The position numbers and the translations under genes were made by a program. The notes under the pieces were generated by a model. The model saw nothing but the letters and a program-made list of their open reading frames with translations. It searched no databases and was not told where the DNA came from. Source: Roseiarcus sp963816065 (GTDB lineage Bacteria; Pseudomonadota; Alphaproteobacteria; Rhizobiales; Beijerinckiaceae). From it: a stretch of 64,000 nt of DNA. The stretch spans positions 381,508 to 445,507 of the forward strand of contig CAWFJG010000002.1 of assembly GCA_963816065.1 (NCBI GenBank), read 5' to 3'. This document shows, piece by piece, positions 57,513 to 64,000 of this stretch (positions are counted from its first letter, which is position 1; the number at the start of each line of letters is the position of its first letter).

Positions 57513-58501
57513 TCAGAACGGATACTTGGCGGCGTTGTCCTTGGTCACGTCGACCCAAGCCTGACCATAGATCACCTTCCCGTCCAGCTTGACGTTGTTG
57601 TAGCCGTGGAATGCCGAGGTCCATGCCGTCGGTGATCGGCTCGCCCTTGAGCAGCATCACGGCGATCTTCTGCATCAGGTAGCCGGCGTCCGCGGGATCC
57701 CAGAAGTTGATCGCCTTGACCGCGCCGCTCTCCAGATACTGGCCCGCGATCGACGGCAGGCTGGTGCCGACCACGCAGGTCTTGTCCTGAAGACTGCGCT
57801 CCTCGATGGCGAGGCCGATGCCGGCGACGTCGGTCGACGCGCTACCCTTGAAGCCCTTGAGGTTCGGGTATTTGCGCAGCAGCTCCTGCGTCTTTGCGTA
57901 GGCCTTCTGCTGGTCGTCGTAAGTCTCGTTGCGGTCGCCGACCAGCTCCATCTTCGGGTACTTCTCCTTCTGCCTGGCGATGGCGCCGTCGACCCATTCG
58001 TTATGAGTCTTCGAGGTCAGGCTGCCGACGAACACGGCGTATTGGCCTTCGCCCTTCATGCACTCGGCGAGCAGATCCATCTGGTGCTTGCCGTAGTCGA
58101 CGTTCTGGAAGGCTTCCAGATCCCAGTCGGCGTTCTTGATGTTCGAAGCCTCGTGGGTGACGACCTTGATGCCGGCGGCGCGCGCCTTTTCGAGCACCGG
58201 CTCGAGCGCCTCCGGCGAGAAGGGCACGACCGTGATCGCATCCGCCTTCTTGGCGATCATGTCCTCGACCAGCTGGACCTGAAGCTGTGCGTCCGCCTTG
58301 GCCGGCCCGACTTCGTAGCTGTTGTTTCCGGTGTCGGCCGCGAACTTCTTCACGCCGGTGTCCATCCGGTTGAACCACTGGATTCCGGCAATCTTGACGA
58401 TCGTGGGGATGTTGTACGAGCTTGTCGGCCACGGCGACGCCCGCGGCGGCCACACTCAAAAGAACAGTCACGGCGGCGGTCGTCGCCAACAATTTCCGCA
58501 T
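57513..58501 (-). CDS. Periplasmic sugar-binding protein, LsrB/RhaS-like, frameshifted
   Basis: About 328 residues with a signal peptide (LLATTAAVTVLLSVAAAGVA, cleavage near AVADK). The type I binding fold continues with IPTIVKIAGIQWFNRMDTGV, LVEDMIAKKADAITVVPFSP, EALEPVLEKARAAGIKVVTH and NEWVDGAIARQKEKYPKMEL, resembling AI-2/rhamnose-class binding proteins. Extra bases near 58421 and 57615 break the N- and C-termini; corrected, the end reads AWVDVTKDNAAKYPF. GGAGGAAGAC precedes ATG 58501. First gene of the minus-strand operon; the ligand is unknown. Confidence 0.88.
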
Positions 58502-58583
58502 GTCTTCCTCCCTCGCTCCGTGCGACAAACGAACCCTTCGTCTGACGCTGTCACTTCAGTCGCCCGCCGTTTCCTCGGCGGCA

Positions 58584-58597
58584 TTGATCTATGTCAA
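58584..58597. promoter_or_regulatory. FixK/FNR-type box TTGAT-N4-GTCAA
   Basis: TTGAT-CTAT-GTCAA is a full match to the FixK/FnrN/FNR consensus TTGAY-N4-RTCAA. The centre lies 89 bases upstream of the binding-protein start, which suits an activator site at -41 with a roughly 45-base leader. It is about 300 bases from flhA on the other side. A hairpin CCCAACGG/CCGTTGGG (58760-58794) also lies in this 419-base divergent gap. Oxygen-linked control is inferred only. Confidence 0.5.
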
Positions 58598-58920
58598 ACG
58601 CGGACCCGTGTCGCTCCATGCGACCTCGCTCGACCGGCGATGAAGGTGCTCCGCGCAGTCGGGAGCGTCAAGTCCGGCCAATGCAAGTCCGGCGCTCACA
58701 ACCCTTGGTCAAGGAACCTTCGTAGTCGCGTTTCGCGCGCGCCTTCCGCAGCCGCGTCCCCCAACGGAGGAAACCGCAACGGATTGCCGTTGGGTCGGTC
58801 TCGGCGCTCTCAAAGCGAGCGCGCCCTTCAGCGCTCGCGTCCCACTTCGCGCAAGCTTCGCCGCTCACCCTTCGCCTGGGCGCCGCATGAACCGAGGCGC
58901 GAGGGGATTTGAGCCTAGAC

Positions 58921-61037
58921 ATGTCCGTGACGGTGGCGCCCTCCCCCCGACCTCCTTTACGAGGGACGAGGTCGCCAGCCGCGGCGGCAAGGATATCGCC
59001 TTCGCGGTCGGCATCGTACTGATCTTGTGCCTGTTCTTCCTGCCCGTCCCGGCGATGATGATCGACTTCGGCCTGGCGTTGTCGATCGCGCTCTCCGTCC
59101 TGATCCTGATGGTCGCGCTGTGGATCCAGAAGCCGCTCGAGTTCTCGGCCTTCCCGACCGTGCTGCTGGTCGCGACGATCCTGCGGCTCGCGCTCAATAT
59201 CGCGACCACGCGGCTCATCCTGTCGCACGGCGCCGAGGGGCCGACCGCGGCCGGCTACATCATCGGCGGCTTCGCCCGACTCGTCATGGGCGGCGACTTC
59301 GTCATCGGCATCATCGTCTTCCTGATCCTGGTCACGATCAACTTTCTCGTCATCACCAAGGGCGCGACCCGCATCGCGGAGGTCGGCGCGCGCTTCACCC
59401 TCGACGCCATCCCCGGCAAGCAGATGGCGATCGACGCCGACCTTTCGGCGGGCCTGATCGACGACAAGGACGCCCAAGCGCGCCGGCGCGAACTCGAGGA
59501 GGAAAGCGCCTTCTTCGGCTCGATGGACGGCGCCTCGAAATTCGTGCGCGGCGACGCGATCGCCGGCCTCATCATCCTGGCCGTCAACATTTTCGGCGGC
59601 ATCATCATCGGCGTCACCCGCCACGGCCTGTCGCTCGCCTCCGCGGCCGACGTCTTCACCAACCTGTCGGTCGGCGACGGCCTCGTCTCGCAGATCCCGG
59701 CGCTGATCATCTCGCTGGCCGCCGGCCTGCTCGTCGCCAAGGGCGGCACCCGCGGCTCGGCCGACAAGGCGGTGCTCGACCAGCTCTGGGGCTATCCGAG
59801 CGCGCTCTTCGTCGCGGCGCTGCTGATGTTCGTGCTCGGCGCTCGTGCCGGGCCTGCCGTTCCTGCCGTTCGCGATGCTCGGCGGCGTGATGGCGTTCGT
59901 CGGCGTCGCGATCCCGCGGCGCCTCGCCACGCGAGCGCGGCCGAGCAGAGCGGCGCGACAGGCGGCGAAGGAGGCGCAGACGAAGGCCGAGCCAGCGCGC
60001 CTCGATCAAGGAGCAGCTCAAGGCCTTCGAGATCGAGCTCTGCTGTCGCAAGGAGCTGAACGCCGCGCTCATCCTCTCGCGCGAGGAGATGGCCTCGCGC
60101 GTCGCCAAGATGCGGCGCAAGTTCGCCCGGCAATACGGCTTCGTCGTCCCGGAGATCACGCTCAGCCGACGACATCAAGGCGCCGCCAAGGGCTACCAGA
60201 TCAAGAATTCACGGCGCGCCCGGTGGCGACGCAGGAGCTGCAGCGTGGGCGAGTTGCTCGTCATCGTCGGCGACGGGCCGAAGCCGGACGTGCCCGGCGA
60301 GAGGTGCGCGAGCCGGCCTTCGGCATCCGGGCGGTCGCGATTCCCGAGGCCTTCGTCAACGAGGCGCGGCGCGAGGGCTTCAAGCCGATCGACCCGGTCT
60401 CGGTGCTGCTGACCCACCTCAGCGAGGTCATCCGCAACAATCTGGCGCAGCTCCTGTCCTACAAGGATATGCGCGCGCTGCTCGACCGGCTCGAGCCGGA
60501 ATACAAGCGACTGCTCGACGACATCTGCCCGTCGCAGATCTCCTAGTCCGGCGCTGCAGGCGGTGCTGAAGCTGCTGCTCGCCGAGCGCGTGTCGATCCG
60601 CAACCTCCACCTCATCCTCGAGGCGATCGCCGAGATCGCGCCGCACGCGCGGCGGCCGGAGCAGATCGCCGAGCATGTGCGCATCCGCATCGCCCAGCAG
60701 ATCTGCGGCGATCTCGTCGACGGCGGCGCGCTCAGCGTGCTGCGCCTCGGCAACCGCTGGGATCTTGTCTTCCACCAGAGCCTGAAGCGCGACGCCAAGG
60801 GCGAGGTCGATCGAATTCGACATCGATCCGCGGCTGATGGAGCAGTTCGCCGCCGAGGCCTCCGACGCCATCCGCAAGCGCATGGATGCGAGCCGCCTCT
60901 TCGTGCTGGTCACCGCGCCGGAAACGCGGCCCTATGTCCGGATGATCATCGAGCGCATGTTCCCGACGCTGCCGGTGCTGTCGCAGCTCGAGATCGCGCG
61001 CGGCTTCGAGATCAGGTCGCTGGGAACGATCTCGTGA
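58921..61037 (+). CDS. flhA: Flagellar export gate protein FlhA, multiple frameshifts
   Basis: About 700 residues. The N-terminal membrane part is intact: GKDIAFAVGIVLILCLFFLP, TVLLVATILRLALNIATTRL and the FHIPEP region TKGATRIAEVGARFTLDAIP, GKQMAIDADLSAGLIDD. The cytoplasmic domain after 59840 is scattered over three frames, with QYGFVVPEITL, GVGELLVIVGDGPKPDVPGE and VLLTHLSEVIRNNLAQLLSY visible, ending FEIRSLGTIS. ATG 58921 (MSVTVAPSP) needs a one-base change in a six-C run; a frame from 58887 is open without it but lacks a ribosome-binding site. Confidence 0.92.
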
Positions 61038-61158
61038 TGACTCCTCGGCGTCGACAGGGCCCAGAAGAATCGGGGTCGCAACGAACAAGGGACGTCTGGC
61101 GAGCCCCCCGTCTTGGCCAAAAGGTCGCAGACCGCCGCGCCGCCGTCATGGCGTCCGC

Positions 61159-61950
61159 ATGATCCCGCTCGCCGCCGAGAGCCTGGCGCTCGCGCCGTCC
61201 CCGCTCGCGCCGAACCTGACAATCGGGGCGTTTCTGCTCTTCTGTCGCATCGGTGGCTGTCTGATGCTCGCGCCGGGGTTTTCGGCGAGCGAGATCCCGA
61301 TCCAGATCCGGTTGTTTGTCGCGCTCGGGGTGACCCTGGCGCTGACGCCCGCGCTTGTCGACAAGATTCCCGCCGCCGTACTCGCCGCCGAGCCGGTCGT
61401 GGTTTTTCGGATGATCGCGATCGAGACGCTGGTCGGCGGAATGATCGGCTTCCTCGCCCGCATCTTCGTCGCCGCCCTCGAGACGCTGGGCTCGGGCGCA
61501 GCGCAGATGCTCGGCTTTTACAATCCGTTCGGAATGCAGATCGAAGCCGGCGAGACCCTTGCCCCGCTCGCGACCCTCATCTCGCTCGCGGCGATCACCC
61601 TGATGTTCGTCGTCGACCTGCACTGGGAGCTCCTGCGCGGGCTCGCCGACTCCTACGACGTCATTCCGGTCGGGGCGAATTTCAACTCGGGCTTTGCCCT
61701 GAGACACATTGTCGAGGCGTTCGGCGAGTCCTTCCGGCTGACGCTGCGCATCGCCTCGCCCTACGTAATCTACGCGCTCATCGTTAATCTCGCGCTGGCG
61801 CTCATCAACCGGCTGACGCCGCAGATCCAGATCGTGTTCGTCGCGGCGCCGTTCGTCGTGGCGGGCGCGCTGGCGCTGCTCTACGCCACAATCAAACCAG
61901 CGCTCGAGGTCTTCCTTATCGGCTTTGGCGCGTGGCTCTCCAACGGGTAG
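61159..61950 (+). CDS. fliR: Flagellar export gate protein FliR
   Basis: 263 residues, about six membrane helices. FLLFCRIGGCLMLAPGFSAS, EIPIQIRLFVALGVTLALTP and LGFYNPFGMQIEAGETLAPL, ATLISLAAITLMFVVDLHWE are diagnostic of FliR, which completes the FliPQR gate. The gene is intact. The 121-base gap from flhA has no obvious feature. Confidence 0.95.
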   Translation: MIPLAAESLALAPSPLAPNLTIGAFLLFCRIGGCLMLAPGFSASEIPIQIRLFVALGVTLALTPALVDKIPAAVLAAEPVVVFRMIAIETLVGGMIGFLARIFVAALETLGSGAAQMLGFYNPFGMQIEAGETLAPLATLISLAAITLMFVVDLHWELLRGLADSYDVIPVGANFNSGFALRHIVEAFGESFRLTLRIASPYVIYALIVNLALALINRLTPQIQIVFVAAPFVVAGALALLYATIKPALEVFLIGFGAWLSNG

Positions 61951-61963
61951 ATCGGGATCGGCG

Positions 61964-62364
61964 ATGAAGAAGCGTGTGGATTCGCTTGCGCGTGTCGGAA
62001 AGCTGGCTTCGCAGATGCATGACCTCGGCCGTTGGCGACTGTCGGCGATCGAGCAGGAGCAGGCGAGCCTCAGCGACGACCTGCGAGCGATCTTCGTGGC
62101 GCTCGAAAGCAGCGACCTCGCCGACGGCGCGCACTCCAAGCTGAGCGTCCGCCACATCCGCGCTCTGCAAAAGCGGCTCGACATGCTCGCGCGCGAGAAT
62201 CGGAGCGGCTGAGCCATGCCTCCAGGCAGCACGGGATAAGGGCCAAGCTCGCCGGACAGGCGGCCGAGGCCGCGGGCAAGGTCTATCGCGATCGGGAGGC
62301 TCGCAAGGAACTCGCCGACATCGCCGAGCGCGCGATCGTCCGCCGCAACGCAAGCCAGAGGTAA
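61964..62364 (+). CDS. FliJ-like coiled-coil protein, frameshifted
   Basis: About 133 residues if two adjacent frames are joined near 62200 (+2/-1 change at AATCGGAGCGG). Part one, KKRVDSLARVGKLASQMHDL then EQEQASLSDDLRAIFVALES, is charged and helical; part two continues LSHASRQHGIRAKLAGQAAE, REARKELADIAERAIVRRNA. Length, coiled-coil nature and position after fliR fit a FliJ-type export chaperone, but the similarity is by character only. Two separate small genes remain possible. Confidence 0.55.
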
Positions 62365-62475
62365 GCGTAGCGTGCGAGGATCAGGAGACTCCTCTTCGCC
62401 ACGACGGCGAGGAGCGTGCGCGCCCTTGTTCCCGCGCGGGAACAAGGCGCAGACTCGCCGCGGGACTTTAAGGCC

Positions 62476-63047
62476 ATGGGGTTCAATCCGACCACCGACG
62501 TCGTTCTCGATGTTCTGAACGCGGCCGATCCGGCGCGTGCGAGCCTGGCGGCCGAGCGGCTGCAGGCCCTCGCTTCCGGCGCGCCGGCGAGCAATTTCGC
62601 GCTCGACCTCGACAAGGCCGCAGCCGCGGCCACCACCGCCGCGACCAAGCCCCCGTTGCCGCCTGGCCTCGCCAACGCCCGCCAGGTCTTTGCGGACGCG
62701 ACGCTTGCATCCAACCCGGAGGCGAAGGCGAAGGTCGATCTCGAGGCCATGACGCTGAACTCATTCGTCGGCCAGATGCTGCCGAAGGACTCATCCGCCC
62801 TGTTCGGACAGGGAACCGCGGGCGAGATCTGGCGCTCGATGCTTTCGGAGCAATTTCGAGGCAGATCGCCAAATCGGGCGAGTTGGGACTGAGCCGGAGG
62901 CTTTTCGCCACGCACGGGGTTGCGACGGCCGAGCGGACGGCCACGCCGCGGCCGCGGCCGCGGCAAGCGGCAACGCCCTGTCGGCGCCGACGCGCCTCCG
63001 ACATCGCCGGCGGCGCGATCCTCACCGCCGCCAGGAGGCGCACATGA
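62476..63047 (+). CDS. Rod-binding protein (FlgJ N-terminal/CheL-like), frameshifted
   Basis: About 190 residues. The rod-binding domain is visible as KVDLEAMTLNSFVGQMLPKD, GTAGEIWRSMLSEQF and, after a frame change near 62860, GQIAKSGELGLSRRLFA. An alanine/arginine-rich tail follows. It lacks a peptidoglycan-hydrolase domain, as in rhizobial proteins of this type. ATG 62476 begins GFNPTTDVVLDVLN. The stop (63045-63047) overlaps the next ATG. Confidence 0.78.
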
Positions 63048-63426
63048 GCCATCGTACACCCCGCTCCCACCCGCACGCCGATGCTGCGCTGCCTGTCGTC
63101 GAACGCCTGACTCGCACGGTGGCGGCGGAAACGGAGGACATCGTCGCTGGTCGGCCGGCCCCTTACGCGCTCTACGGCCAGCGCAAGAACCAGGGCCTGC
63201 TCGAGCTCAACCGCCTTCTGCCGGTCTTCGCAAAGGCGCGCCGGCGGCGAGCGGCCTTGGCGCTGCGCTCACGGCGCTCAATGCGGCGCTTGCAGCCAAC
63301 AAGCGGGCGCTTGGCATGCAGCTCAAGGCCGCGATCGCCGTCTCCGACATCATCGCTCGCGCCATCCGCGAGGGGCAGTCGGACGGCACCTATACCGCAC
63401 GGGCTTGGCGGCGCGGCGAGGAATGA
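63044..63426 (+). CDS. FlgN-like flagellar chaperone, frameshifted
   Basis: About 127 residues. VVERLTRTVAAETEDIVAGR, YALYGQRKNQGLLELNRLLP and, after a frame change near 63230, ALNAALAANKRALGMQLKAA, ARAIREGQSDGTYTARAW show the FlgN pattern of a helical hairpin with a KxxxLxELxRL core and late heptads. FlgN chaperones FlgK and FlgL. The frame change is best explained by a lost base. It overlaps both neighbours (ATGA), indicating one operon. Confidence 0.7.
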
Positions 63427-63882
63427 TCCGCTCGCTCCTTGTCGCCGTCGTCGTGCTCGCTGCCTCGCTCGCCGGGTCGAATCGGGGCGCGTCAGGCCGT
63501 CGTCTTCAGCGAGCATCGAGCCGCGGCCGCAGTCGTCCGAACGCACCGAAGTCGCGCAAAGACCCACGAAATCAACGTGCCCCGCATCAAGGATGGTTCG
63601 GTCAAGGGCTACGCCGTCCTGATGCTCAGCTACACTGTCGACATGGCCGCGCTGAAGGCCGCCCAAATGCCGCCCGACGCGATTCTGGTCGACGAGGCGT
63701 TCCGCTATGTCTACGGCGACGATACAATCGACTTCGACCATCTCGACCGGGTCGACTTCGGCAAAATGACGAAGGCGCTGACGCGCGCGGTCAACGCGCG
63801 GGTTAAGGGCGAGGTGCTGGTCGACGTCGGCGTGGAGGAATTCACCTACGCCCTGATTGGCGACACCCACGGCCGGCCGTGA
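63423..63882 (+). CDS. Exported protein, possibly FliL-like, frameshifted
   Basis: About 152 residues with a signal peptide (SLLVAVVVLAASLAGS). After a frame change near 63500 the mature part reads INVPRIKDGSVKGYAVLMLS, YTVDMAALKAAQMPPDAILV and ends VKGEVLVDVGVEEFTYALIG. The beta-alpha pattern and ending resemble FliL-type periplasmic domains, but I am not certain. ATG 63423 overlaps the FlgN-like stop, so it belongs to the flhA operon. Bases 63883-64000 after it hold no recognised feature. Confidence 0.55.
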
Positions 63883-64000
63883 GACGGGCGCCGTCAATTC
63901 GAGGGCGAACGCAGGAAGACGAGAGGCGAGGGAATGGAACGGCTGAAGCGGAACGCGGTCGCCAGCTGAGCTTCTCGCGCCGTCTCGGTCAATTTGTCGC

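Overview
The window is high-GC DNA of an alphaproteobacterium, most likely a Hyphomicrobiales (Rhizobiales) member. The main reasons are a rhizobial-type flagellar locus that includes flaF, flbT and a motE-like gene, CtrA-, FixK- and LexA-type sites of alphaproteobacterial form, and abundant ATGA/GTGA-coupled operons. No gene identifies the genus.

Layout. 1-6.6 kb: the 3' end of a sugar-catabolic operon (ribose/xylose-type ABC ATPase, permease and binding protein, then a TIM-barrel isomerase, a Gfo/Idh/MocA dehydrogenase and an aldo/keto reductase). 6.8-11.1 kb: an HTH protein with a repetitive tail behind a LexA-type box, a TetR regulator divergent from an SDR, and a saccharopine-dehydrogenase-like protein. 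11.9-15.8 kb: a complete Mla/MCE lipid-transport operon. 15.9-26.3 kb: a very unusual S10-S53 double peptidase, a 2OG-Fe(II) oxygenase-like protein, cytochrome b561, a CHRD protein, a histidine kinase/response regulator pair, a DUF1330 protein, a small membrane protein behind tandem CRP-like sites and a lysine 2,3-aminomutase-like enzyme. 26.8-28.9 kb: a set of tiny overlapping genes, a tRNA-Leu(UAA) interrupted by a group I intron, and a decayed DUF1045 gene. 29.2-30.7 kb: a diguanylate cyclase and a J-domain-like protein. 31.2-50.1 kb: the flagellar locus (fliI, flgF, motA, fliM, fliN, fliG, flhB, flgB, flgC, fliE, flgG, flgA, flgI, motE, flgH, fliL, fliP, flgE, flgK, flgL, flaF, flbT, flgD, fliQ). 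50.4-58.5 kb: a spermidine-synthase-like gene and a complete minus-strand ABC importer/DhaKL-type kinase operon lying inside the flagellar locus. 58.9-63.9 kb: the rest of the flagellar locus (flhA, fliR, a FliJ-like gene, a FlgJ-like rod-binding gene, a FlgN-like gene and a periplasmic protein).

The flagellar genes cover the export gate and ATPase, C-ring, rod, L and P rings, hook, hook-filament junction and the FlaF/FlbT flagellin control pair. fliF, flagellins, motB and fliK are not in the window. The two sugar modules each pair a binding-protein-dependent importer with enzymes that would process the imported sugar or polyol; the substrates cannot be read from sequence.

Many well-conserved genes carry short indel frameshifts, dense at 3-6.5, 32-38.3 and 51-63.5 kb and nearly absent at 12-20, 22-30 and 38.7-46 kb. 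Most are repaired by removing one base, so I treat them as probable sequence or assembly errors. Affected genes are given as full spans with the break noted.
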